In this document: positions 46,101-55,746 of the stretch, in pieces
How the letters are laid out: each line of letters begins with the position of its first letter
Position numbering within the stretch: position 1 is the stretch's first letter
Source: Scolanthus callimorphus
Lineage: Eukaryota > Cnidaria > Anthozoa > Actiniaria > Edwardsiidae
Length of the DNA: 64,000 bases
Direction of reading: 5' to 3'
NCBI GenBank assembly: GCA_033964015.1
Contig: CM066917.1
Coordinates: forward strand, 30,765,951-30,829,950
Translations under genes and position numbers: made by a program
Notes under the pieces: generated by a model
What the model saw: only the letters and a program-made list of their open reading frames with translations
What the model was told of the DNA's origin: nothing
Database searches by the model: none

Positions 46101-49100
46101 ATTGACTAATGTGATTGGTGGAAAAAGATGGTTGACGATGATGTTCCTTCCTTCCAGGAATTATGCGAGAGCTCACTTCAATGTGCTTTTGTATCACCAG
46201 ACATCAAGCATTGTCAGTTCTACTAACTGAAATTCGGAGCCAGTACCCCAAGAGCTCCTAATCATCCCTGGTAGGGCTCACAGCTCTGTAGCACCAAAGT
46301 GAAAAAAATCCTCTGGCCCTCGGACCCATCGCCAAACATCGTATGCAAGGAGTAAGCTATTGAGTGGCAAGGGCGGACGTTTCCCAGAAGACCAAAGATG
46401 GATGTGATACCTACTGTACTGGGGAGAAGTCTCCCATAGCCATCAGAGTTGGGATGGCGAAAAAGCCATCATGTAATAAATGCTGAACCAATAATCTGGA
46501 CCGTACTCCCCGAGATCTCTACAACGTGTCAGCTACTCGTGCAATGCGGCTGTCAACTTGATAAGGGGTGTCGAGGGAGCTGTAAATGTGTCAAAACACG
46601 CCCTCAATGCACTGCCATGTGCAAGTACAGAAGAGGTTACGAACGACAGTAAGACTAAATTAATTTTCATTGTTGGTTTAGGACTTCATAATATTTAGAC
46701 TTTTCAGACAGGCATATAACAAAATATGGAATTTTTGTTGATGCAGGAGGCCAAGCTAATCGTGGCAGCTCAGTCAAATTTGAAATACGTTTGCTTTAAA
46801 TGTTTTTTATTTCATAACTTTCAACACTGGAAGTACCTGAAATAGGGTGTGCTTTAACTTAAGAATAATGCGGCATAAAACATATTATCAATACTTGTAA
46901 TTTGGAGAAAAAGGAAACTGCAGAAATAGATTTTGCCAAATAGTGAAGTGTACATCTGTCAAGGCTGTAAGTAAGCAATATAGGGCGTGACTCAATATGT
47001 ATAGTAATGCAGGACATCTATTTGTGAATAAAGTAACATATTAAGACTTTTGTGTAATGTTAACACGTTCTTAAATTTTTTAATAACGATAAATCAACCA
47101 TCTTTATGCTATCTGGAAGTATTTACTTTTGGGCGTGGTTTTTATTTAGAATTGCTCAGGGCATCAAGCACTACCACTCTGCCAAATTTCATGCTTGTAA
47201 CATCGATTTGCACAATTTTGCACCAATCTGCTGTACTAAACCCCCTTTGGGAATAGAAAATTACAGACTCTCACAGAGGTAGTCACTTACGAGAATGTAC
47301 TGTCGTAGGTAAACATGCTTTGGAACTCTGTAAATGCTAGAGTGACTGCTACAGGTATGAGATATAACTTCCTCTCTTTCTGAACTTGTAAAAGCGAGTA
47401 TTTGACCTAAATTCTGTTATGTCTACTTTTGATATCAAATGCAGCACAATGTTAATTGCATCAGGTGTTGGCTAATGTTTTGTGATGAATTTCATGCTGG
47501 CCACTTGCAAGAACTTAATATACAAACTAGTCACTAAGGAAGCTAATCGCTTTCGAAACGCTCTCCTGCGCTTACAGGAGCTTGTATTAATTACAGCGTT
47601 TGAGTGGAAATCCAAATAGTGGTCGTTATCAGAGTTGTTCCTCATAGAGGTTCCACTGAATATAACTAATCTCCTTTTTGACCCTTTCGAATAAAAATTA
47701 AAGCAAGCATGAACAATCATCACCAGATATTCACACAATATTGTTACCCACGTTTCAAATCCTGGTTATGCCTTAGATGACAGGGGCGTAGCCAGCACTT
47801 ATGAGAGGGGGGGTTCCAAAATTCAAAAAATAAAAACTCCACATAGATCTCGGGGAAAAACTAGCGTTTGAAGAAATTTGCTACATTTTATTGGAGCTTT
47901 TATTTGTTGTCTATTAAATATTTACAATTTTAGTAGTAAGTCGGTCCAGAACAGAGGCGAGGGGGGGTTCCGCTGCGGGAGAGGGGGGGTTCCGGAACCC
48001 CTGGAACCCCCCCCCCCCCAGCTACGCCCCTGGATGAGAAGCTTTGCTCAACATCCTTTGCTATGCAGTGATCCTGACTTGTTTTTCCTGAAACAATTCC
48101 AATGTCAACGAAGCGTTTTGAAATCTTTTATAGGTACTGAAAACCAATTCAGTGGGATCCCCATTTCTCGATCCTCCAGGGGACGTTCCCTGCCAAAACC
48201 GGGATCTCGAAAAATTGAGGGTGAGTTTTAATTTTCATACAGGGTAGGAAACAGGTTGGAAAACGTGGAGGGTTCGCTGTTAATGTCGGTCTCTCATGGC
48301 ACGACAGTGCCACCGAAACCACTGTTTAACAGGGAATATGGAGGGTTGACGATATAGGGATTCCACTGATTCCATTCATCCATTTGCCACCCAGTTCACT
48401 ATAGAGGCATTACACATCCTTTTTATCATTTCTCGTATTATTTGTGCATACACACTCAGTTAAGTATAAAATGCATTATTGCTTTTTCATGTTTTCGACC
48501 AGCACTCGTTCTTTGTATTGCTTGCCTGTAGGACCTGAACATAGAGGGTACCATACTTTTAAAGTATAGATATACGCTTGAGAGGTGTTCAAGAAAAAAA
48601 CAGCGTTTTTATTGAAATATATTGCCAAACTTAAGATGTTAGGCCGCAAACAAAAGAGCAGTGTGTTTGCTGTAACAGTTCCAGGATGTTTTGGGATTAA
48701 ATAAACATGACCGCTCAAAACTGAATTTTTATAACAGATAAATGTAAATTGATTTTGATTTGTTAAATATTTTCTAAAATATCACGTTCTAAAGTTAGAC
48801 TTCGTATTTTTTCGTTTTTCTTGCTGGAAAATTACTATAGGCACCGTCTACACTACGCCGGCTAAATTTGAAAACGGCTAATTTGCCTCGAAAACGGAAC
48901 AAAAGTTTTCCGTCCACACTACGCCGGCTAAATTTGAAAACGCACAAAAACGTCAGCTTAGCGCATGCGCCAAAAGAAAAAAGAGAGCCCGCGGTCATAA
49001 ATTCCTCCCAGCCGTGTAACATGACGTCATCGTTTTCGAAAAGTTCCGTTTTCGCCGTCCACACTAAAACGCGTAGCCGGCGTTTTCAAATTTATCCACT

Positions 49101-51917
49101 TTCGGCAGCGTTTTCGAAAAGATCCGGTTTCGGTGGGAAATTTAGCCGGCGTAGTGTGGACGGAGGGCACAACCGTATAAATATTTAGCCGTTTTCAAAT
49201 TTAGCCGGCGTAGTGTGGACGGGGCCTAATATAATCAATTCGGAAAAGAAAATCGAAAATCCCGCACACGCTTCTCTAATTACTACATTTGTCTATCATC
49301 TCAGTAAATTTCAGGTCAATATCTTAAAACCAGTCCGACATAGAGCTCCGAGAAGTAGGAAATTTTTCGTCAAAATTGAATCGCCGAAAAAACTCCCTTC
49401 AAAGTTTTTTCCGGGCTTTCACGGTTGGTTGGCTAGGTCCGCCCGTACTTGAAAGCCGGTTAGTATACTTAGCCAATCAAGTTCGAGGCACGTGCCCAGA
49501 TAGCTACGTCACGAAAATCGAAAATCGTGAATTTGCCAATGTTGTCTAAAATTAAGTTTGAGAATATATATATTTTTTCAGCTGATCGTAGGCCGCTTCG
49601 TATCATTTTCTATGTGTTAACAGTCTCTTTGGTCCCACGTGCGGGCACTAGGGAGAAACAGGACGTCGTCTCGTGGACGTGGACACGTGCGCTACGGACC
49701 AATAAAGTTTAAGATTCGTCAACTCGCGCCCAACCTCACGACCACGTCCTCTATATCACGTTTCACGTGTACGATAGAGCAGATTTCACGACTGTCAAGA
49801 CTTGTTATGTAATTGCGATTGCTTTGCGTTCTCATTGGCTACTCGTTTTTCTCAGCCAATCAAATTCTGTAGTAAATGCAATTGTGTAATTACCTAGTAA
49901 TTGGTTCGCCTTGCAGTTGGCTGAGAAAAAAAGCCATTTAGGAGCAAGTCGTGATTTCTCTCGATCCTGATTGGCTAGTGATTGCTCAATTGCAATTGTT
50001 TTCACGACAGTCATGTGAAAACCGCTCTATCAATACATGATCTATGTATTAACAGTCTCTTTGCTCCCTGGTGCAGGCACTTATAACCAGAACCTTCACG
50101 TGTACGATATCAACACGTTACAGCACGTCAAAGCCCTGACCACTCACTTTGGTACCGTCACCGGGCTTGTGGTGTCTGTGTCTGGGAGACTTCTATTCTC
50201 GGCTTCGTACGATACTACAGTACAGGTAAACACCTTAATGATGATTAGCAGTGTGGGTCACCTTCCCTGCTAGCAGAGGCCTCTAGTTTTCTCTGCATTT
50301 CGCTGGCTAAGGATCTCTTTTCCTCGCGATCATCAGCCAGCGAAATGCAGAGAAAAGGCCTTTGTTAGCAGGGATGGGGCACCCACTTTAAAGGAGCAAT
50401 GCACGACTTTAGCACACAGTTTGGTGAAGTAAAAATCATCCCTGATGGAAAGCCAAAACACTAGTCTAGGCTTCATAGACCTTTTACAAAGCGGATGGAA
50501 ACGGATTGCAATAATAGGTTTTTGAAATTCTAGTTCAAGTTACATGTTGAACTAGCAATCATTGAACACATAGAGAATGCAAAGCAAACGCAAATACAAA
50601 TAATTATCGGCGACACACGTCTGAAAACTGCTCTATAAGACGTGAATTTATTTAAAATTCCGATTTGTTATTAAAGGTCTGGAATCTCGAGACAATGTTA
50701 CCGATGCAAACACTCTCTCGTCACGAGGCGAGCGTAAACTGCGTGGTGGTGCACAAGGACTTGCTACTATCGGGATCTGAGGACACGGAGATTAAGGTAT
50801 GTGAAACCGTCACTTTCATATTGCTCCAGCTCTAGTCTTATATACTAGTAATAACAAGAGCCTATGCGTGTTCAGATTTTTTATGGTTTATTAGCAAAAT
50901 CCTTGTTATGAAAATAAAGATAGAATCGCCAATTTCGCGAAATTTTATTCCTTGCACGTTTATATCCCCTTCCGCAGGCATCTTTTTGTGGCGTGTTTTC
51001 GGCTCTTTGATATGCGTTTTGCAAGCTTTTTGGGCTTCCTGTGGCAAGTACAAGTGACCTAAGTACAAGTGGGCTAGACAAGCACAACCAACAGAGAACT
51101 TTGGAATTTTATTTGGGCATCTTAAAAAACTTCAATTGAGCAGGCGTTCGGATTGGCCTTTGCAAATGCCGTGAACTTCAATCCAACAGAAATTGATCGA
51201 TAGGTTTTTGAATTGCATATGAAGTCTATTAACATAATGCTAAAACTGGTAGAAAATGCGACGACTAGAACCGCAGAAGTAAGACATATTACAGTACGAC
51301 TTCTGTTTTTGAGAGCTGCCCTAGAAAATAGGGAAAAGCGCAATTAAGATCTGCAGTTGGGGCTCCCTGTGCTGGGATCACGTGTCACATGCGCTGCGTC
51401 CCTTGGGAATCGACTGTATGAATATCAGGGCGAAGACAGCTCATTAGATCCGAACTTTGACGTGGAAATATGCTATTTTCCTTTCAACCTCTGGCAAAAC
51501 AAATGGCGTAGTGCTAAAGATTATGATGTCTTCTACTTGTGTGCCGAATTTGGTGGAATTTCAGGCAAGTGGAAATTAGGTGCTAGTTGCACTTTAAGGG
51601 CAGTAATCACTTGCCAAGATACGACTTTTTCTCTCTCGCGAAATTATGCAATTTAACGAGAAAAACCACGACTATGGTCCGTAACCTTAATGGATATATT
51701 TCGTGGCTGTATTTATTTTTACCCTTTGATCTAAAAATTTCCACGTTTATTAATTTGTTTGCAGGGACTTCAAAGGATTTAGCTGATAAGCCAATTAAAA
51801 AAATCGCACCTTCAGGTTGTGCCTGCTAAATGAGAACGGGGATAAGTTTGAGGAGGTCTGTGCTTAACATTTTGATTGTTACTCTAGGTGTTCAAGTATT
51901 TCAAGATGGACCAGTGA
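40169..51917 (+). CDS. TRAF7-like RING / zinc-finger / WD40 E3 ubiquitin ligase, 12 exons
   Basis: Family role: TRAF7 is an E3 ligase and scaffold in MEKK3/p38/JNK signalling. Exons: 40169-40640, 41519-41619, 42106-42227, 42675-42926, 43354-43495, 43924-44028, 44131-44208, 44308-44394, 44540-44675, 50077-50225, 50677-50796, 51888-51917; 597 aa, all phases agree. The RING uses C16, C19, C32, H34, C37, C40, C53 and D56, and the final Asp (CPWD) resembles human TRAF7 CPVD. TRAF-type zinc fingers follow (about 80-190), then a coiled coil (about 192-260, LSERVSWLEKSQ, VEELSYQVEIL) and seven WD40 blades to the end (GIKVWN, TIIAWNLE, CIKVWEPSS, VIHFWDAT, NLHVYD, VQVWNLE, EIKVFKYF). It is shorter and clearly diverged from human TRAF7 (670 aa), so it may be a lineage paralogue. 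Intron 9 is 5.4 kb and full of transposon sequence. Confidence 0.9.
40745..41103. mobile_element. MITE, AGTCAATTGA-ended family
   Basis: The ends ACTAGTCAATTGAAACC and GGTTTCAATTGACTCATT-type are inverted, with C-rich CACCCCTATGG / CCATAGGGGTG inner arms. It is related by its ends to the element at 54762-55372 and lies in TRAF7-like intron 1. Confidence 0.75.
42979..43127. mobile_element. Short MITE, CAGGGGCGGA family
   Basis: Starts CCAGGGGCAGATCCAGGAAT and ends AAAATCCACCCCTGCA after a C/A run. It lies in a TRAF7-like intron. Confidence 0.65.
44717..47238. mobile_element. Decayed DNA transposon with ~120-bp terminal inverted repeats
   Basis: The ends are inverted copies: AGTACAGCAGATTGGTGCA at the left and TGCACCAATCTGCTGTACT at the right, with TTACAAGCATGAAATTTGGC and AAAACCACGCCC shared further in. 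Inside, broken plus-strand frames near 45590-46650 include PPEVIAVVIDGAAVV, YLPNNMKKIDIAWDV and a Cys-rich end CGCQLDKGCRGSCKC. From memory, an unnamed protein family recurrent in cnidarian genomes has a similar pattern; I cannot name its transposase class. Stops and frame changes make it inactive. It occupies half of TRAF7-like intron 9. Confidence 0.75.
47773..48033. mobile_element. MITE with CAGGGGCGTAGCC ends
   Basis: ACAGGGGCGTAGCCAGC at the left is inverted as CAGCTACGCCCCTGG at the right, with G and C runs and two GGGGGGTTCCG words inside. It lies in TRAF7-like intron 9. Confidence 0.7.
48838..49229. mobile_element. MITE with CCGTCCACACTACGCCGG-type ends
   Basis: The ends TAGGCACCGTCTACACTACG and CGTAGTGTGGACGGGGCCTA are inverted. 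The motif ACTACGCCGGCTAAATTTG occurs several times on both strands inside. It looks like a hAT-type non-autonomous element by its ends, which is inference. It lies in TRAF7-like intron 9. Confidence 0.75.
49605..49777 (+). repeat. Diverged copy of the TRAF7-like exon 10 acceptor region
   Basis: ATGTGTTAACAGTCTCTTTG at 49610 matches ATGTATTAACAGTCTCTTTG at 50044, and the following GCGGGCACTA matches the acceptor GCAGGCACTT. TTCACGTGTACGATA near 49762 is also present in exon 10 at about 50095. The intervening sequences differ. Confidence 0.6.
49775..50032. mobile_element. MITE just upstream of TRAF7-like exon 10
   Basis: The ends GAGCAGATTTCACGACTGTC and GACAGTCATGTGAAAACCGC-type are inverted, and the middle has TTGGCTGAGAAAAA / TTTTTCTCAGCCAA. 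It ends about 45 bp before the exon 10 acceptor. Confidence 0.7.
50252..50385. repeat. Hairpin-forming inverted repeat in TRAF7-like intron 10
   Basis: CCCTGCTAGCAGAGGCC and TTCTCTGCATTTCGCTGGCT at the left are mirrored by AGCCAGCGAAATGCAGAGAA and GTTAGCAGGGATGGGG at the right. Confidence 0.75.
50797..51887. other. TRAF7-like last intron
   Basis: About 1.1 kb with no exon recognised. Open frames at 51357-51829 have no family likeness. The final exon codes only nine residues and the stop. Confidence 0.4.
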
Positions 51918-52510
51918 TCAGCATAACAAGTAAGAAATATGTACACAAATGCTGGCAACCGGAGGCGCTTCAAGTGTGGTTTTCTTAGAGCATAAAATAA
52001 ATTTATGTCGTAAAAGAACAATTAAGCTTAAGAATTTTGACATGCTCCCAACAGTGCAAACTAGAACAATATACTATTGCATTTTCAATAGAAAACTAAA
52101 ATTCTGTTGTATCGTTTTCGAATGGTTAGACTATTTATGTTGATACTGGCGCGCGCAACCATTTATCACCTCAACAAAAAAAGTGAAGAAGAATCGAAGC
52201 GTTGTTGTTGTTATTTTCTTGTCAAATGCGGTGATTTTCGGTAAATCAACCATAGGCCACCTTAATACACATTTCTATCTCCAGAAAATACATATGATAA
52301 AGCTTTACCATCCGACCATTTCCTCATTTACAACTGTTAACGATGGCAATCCTCGTGTGCAACCAACCACAGTCAAAATCTCTGCTTTGTACAAAGAGGA
52401 ACTCGAAGGAATGTAAACATTATATATCAATATCGACCCAACGGTGTCGTCTTGACAGAATGGAATGCTGCAGTGTTACAACTTATACTGAGAACTGATA
52501 AATAACAAAA
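51918..52510. other. TRAF7-like 3' UTR and following DNA
   Basis: An AATAAA occurs near 51996, about 80 bp after the stop codon. No further gene is seen. Confidence 0.4.
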
Positions 52511-52722
52511 TTTTTGCAAGCGGTTGCTGGCGTTTTTATCGCGGAAAACCCGGTCGCCATTTTGGATTTTGAGAAGCACGCAGCCCCTTTTCCCCCTCCC
52601 CCTCGTCCGATTTTTCGCTCGCCCCGGGATCGCGCGCTTCTCAGAATCCAAGATGGCGCACAAACAGGTCCGGGTTTTCCGCGAAATGAAAGCACCATCA
52701 AACGCCTGCAGACAGGTTGATA
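52511..52722. mobile_element. Palindromic MITE
   Basis: Left half AAGCGGTTGCTGGCGTTTTT / CGCGGAAAACCCGG and right half CCGGGTTTTCCGCG / AAACGCCTGCAGACAGG are inverted; the inner pair is ATTTTGGATTTTGAGAAGC / CTTCTCAGAATCCAAGAT. Confidence 0.78.
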
Positions 52723-53129
52723 AATCAAAGAGCCTTATTCAAATATCAAATAAGTTAGGGTGTTTTCAAATTGTTTAACGCATTATTACAAACTCTGCTA
52801 ACTTTACTAAAGAACGTTTGTTTGAAAATGCTCTCGGAAGCGGCAATACCAACACCACAAATACAATTTTTTACAAATTAGGTTATATTCTATTGAATTT
52901 AGACTTATTAAATATACAGCAGTAATGTGACTGGGTGGATGGTCATAGTCATGTAAAAGATAGACACGAGACTATTTACTATAAGTAAAAAGAGCAATGG
53001 GATATGATTGCATATCTAGTTTGTTGTTCAGTGATACCCTAACATTATGGAACAAGCAGAGATATGTTCCTTCTTTGTGGTCACAATCATGCACGATCAC
53101 ATCAGCGTAAATGTTGTGTACTTTCAGTA

Positions 53130-53315
53130 GACCTTTTCTGTTTGAGCGGGAGTCCTGTGGTTTGTTTCCCCAACTGCCACTCAAGCGAACGAACTCTTTT
53201 GTTTTCCCCTTAACGCATGAGCAAGCTCATTAATATTCATGTGACCAAACAAAGAAATTGTTTCGCATGAGTGCCAGTTAGGAAAACAAACCACAGGACC
53301 CCCACTCAAGAGGAA
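53130..53315. mobile_element. MITE with CTGTGGTTTGTTTCC ends
   Basis: GAGCGGGAGTCCTGTGGTTT at the left pairs with AAACCACAGGACCCCCACTC at the right. A CAACTGCCACTCA / TGAGTGCCAGTTAG pair lies further in. Confidence 0.75.
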
Positions 53316-53404
53316 AAAGTCAATTCTAGAAACATTGGTTTGGTGCAGCAGGAGATCAAATAAGGTGATGGTGATGATGACAATGTCTGTAAATCATGTT
53401 TTGA

Positions 53405-53592
53405 TATAACAGGGTCCTGTTCCCATTTCCCAGCCGAATTTTTCTCAAAATCCCCAGTCCCATTATTGGTAATCCCAGCGTTTCAGATGAAAACAAAAAT
53501 CCCATTCCCATTTTTTTTTTTTTTGTTCGTTAGTCTTCAAATCCCATTCCCAGTAACCCAAATCCCATTGTACGCCTTCAGGGCCCTGATAT
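53405..53592. mobile_element. Short MITE with ATCAGGGCCCTG-type ends
   Basis: The ends GATATAACAGGGTCCTG and CAGGGCCCTGATATAAG are near inverted. Several AATCCCATTCCCA words lie inside. Confidence 0.55.
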
Positions 53593-54270
53593 AAGCCATG
53601 CCATGAACTCAATGGCTAATCAATTAACATGTTCAGAGTATATACAAGCTTCCCATGTTTTCGTTTTGATACCAAAATATTTTAGTATGCAGTTATAGCC
53701 ATAAGACCTTTTTTTGTTCTCTCGCCCGCGCGCCCTGTTCGCTTCAGACAGACAGACATATTTTATTTGGCACTCGCTGCGCGCACTGAGGAAAAAATAG
53801 GTACCCAATGGGTACATGAGTCTAGGTGCAGGTAGAAGTGCAATATTTTGTAACAAGGGAGTTTGATGTGACTTGCAGAGTGTAACAGGGCTGAGGGTAA
53901 TTGTTTAGCATTTGGGGTACATTTTTTGCCCTGAGATAAAACAATACTTATCTGGGAAGTTTTGAAGGCAAAATAGGTGTTATAGGGGAAATAGTGAATA
54001 TGGTCTCAATCTTTAGGATAGCACTGAGTCATTGATTCACATCATATGTAATGCAAAATGACACAATTAATGTAAAAGATCTTTGATGGTGTAGCAAGAA
54101 ATTTCTCCCTGAAATGAATCCAAAATCGGAGGGGGGACAGGCCTATGTTACATGTAAGGGTCAGTTTTTTGACAACTCTTGAAAAGACCTTAGTAGATAT
54201 GTTTGCCCGTAGCCAGGGATTTTTGTGGGGGGTGTTAGTCTAGAAAAAACAGACCAACATGGTATGAATT
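53593..54270. other. Intergenic DNA, no gene seen
   Basis: AT-rich sequence with no recognised exon or RNA gene. Short open frames here look like chance. Confidence 0.3.
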
Positions 54271-54493
54271 TATTCACCGCTAGTCAAAATTCAGTAGAAA
54301 AAGCAAGTATACGTAACTGGCTGTATGCCAAAGTGACTGCAGTCTTCTGTTTGGTCCATTTAGTCACTAAAACAGTGTTTTCAAACCCTTAAATTTGGAC
54401 CTTTTTGTCGCGTGGGGGGACTATGGGTCACTTTGGCATACAGCCAGTTACGTATACTTGCTTTTTCTACTGAATTTTGACTAGCGGTGAATA
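54271..54493. mobile_element. Foldback element with perfect 67-bp arms
   Basis: Bases 54271-54337 and 54427-54493 are exact reverse complements over all 67 positions (core CAAGTATACGTAACTGGCTG). The spacer of 89 bp has no coding content. Confidence 0.95.
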
Positions 54494-54761
54494 TTTGCTC
54501 TCGACATAAACGTTCAAGCCTTGTACAAGTCAATCATTGATTTTGCAAATCTGTTTTGAATCCTATTTAAAGTGTCTCCAGATCGAAAACAAATTCTGGC
54601 CCTCTTCAAGGCATAAAAAGCGTTGTAAGTTTTAATAAACCTACAATAGTACAATACTTTATTTACCCACGCTAAAACCAGGAACAAATTTTGCTCATTC
54701 AAACGTGCATGAAGTCATTCAAAGAGCTTAATACACTTTAAGGTTGTAAACACAGTTATGC

Positions 54762-55372
54762 ACCAGTCAATTGACAGCCCCGCACCCCCCCATTCGCGCA
54801 TTAGCGGGGCATTCACTTTTTGGCAAATGAAAGGCAGTGAGCGCCTCGGTTTGCGGGGACAATCTGAGAGGTGAATGCACCGTCCCCAGGGTAATAACTA
54901 AGAGTGAATGCGCTCCTTGCCCATGAATTTAGAAGATAACACAAAGGATTTTTACTCAATGAAAAGAGTCATGTCAATGGTGCCCAGTTTTCAATGCAGC
55001 CGCAGTCGATCGCAAAGCGTAATAAAACCATAGTTTTCTACTTGCATGTACTTTCGCTAGTGTAGATTAAAATTAATAAATTACGTGTAATTCAAGTAAC
55101 AAAAATCTGTATTTGTCGTGTCTTTTGTGAAGTAAAGGGGTGTTCATATGGAGGAAAGCGGAAAGCGGGCTGGTTTCTGTTGTGTTGTGTCCCGGGGAAG
55201 AGAGTGACTCCCCGCTCAATGTACTGTGTGGAAGCCGTGAAAGAAAGCGCATCTCCCGACCAACGGGGCAGTAATGTAGTGTGAATTATGTACGAAAGCC
55301 CCGCTAGTACCCCGCTAATGCGCGAATGGGGGGGGGGGGGGGGTGCGGGGCTCTCAATTGACTGGTGCATTA
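54762..55372. mobile_element. MITE with AGTCAATTGA-type ends and a long G run
   Basis: GCACCAGTCAATTGACAGCC and GGCTCTCAATTGACTGGTGC are inverted ends. Inside, CATTCGCGCATTAGCGGGG pairs with CCCCGCTAATGCGCGAATG. A 17-19 base G run near 55328-55346 mirrors the C run at 54784-54792. Confidence 0.88.
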
Positions 55373-55746
55373 ACATGATATAGTTTAGTACATCGGGTTT
55401 TGTTCATGACTTACGTGTTTGTTTATTGTTATCTGCATGGTTCCATTTCGAACTCTGTACGGCAATTTCAGACATTTCATGTTTAGAAACTAGGTGAAAT
55501 AGTGATAAATCGCGTAAAACTAACGACTACGCTATTGAGCAATCCGCCATTTTGTTTTGCATAGTCTTCTGGGTAACAAATTCGACAAGGCGTTCCTAGC
55601 TCAGAGTTCACTTCGCAGTCACGGAGCCGATAGCAAAGAGTCTCAGGATGCCCTTATAAAGGGCACCTAGACTCAAAAACAGAGGACGCCTTGGCACAAT
55701 GCTAACAAATATAATGCACCCTTGCTACGTATTGTAGTGCTGTTAT

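Noticed and set aside
51357..51829. Possible extra exon in the last TRAF7-like intron
   Set aside because: The WD40 repeats join in phase from exon 11 to exon 12 without it, and it has no domain likeness.
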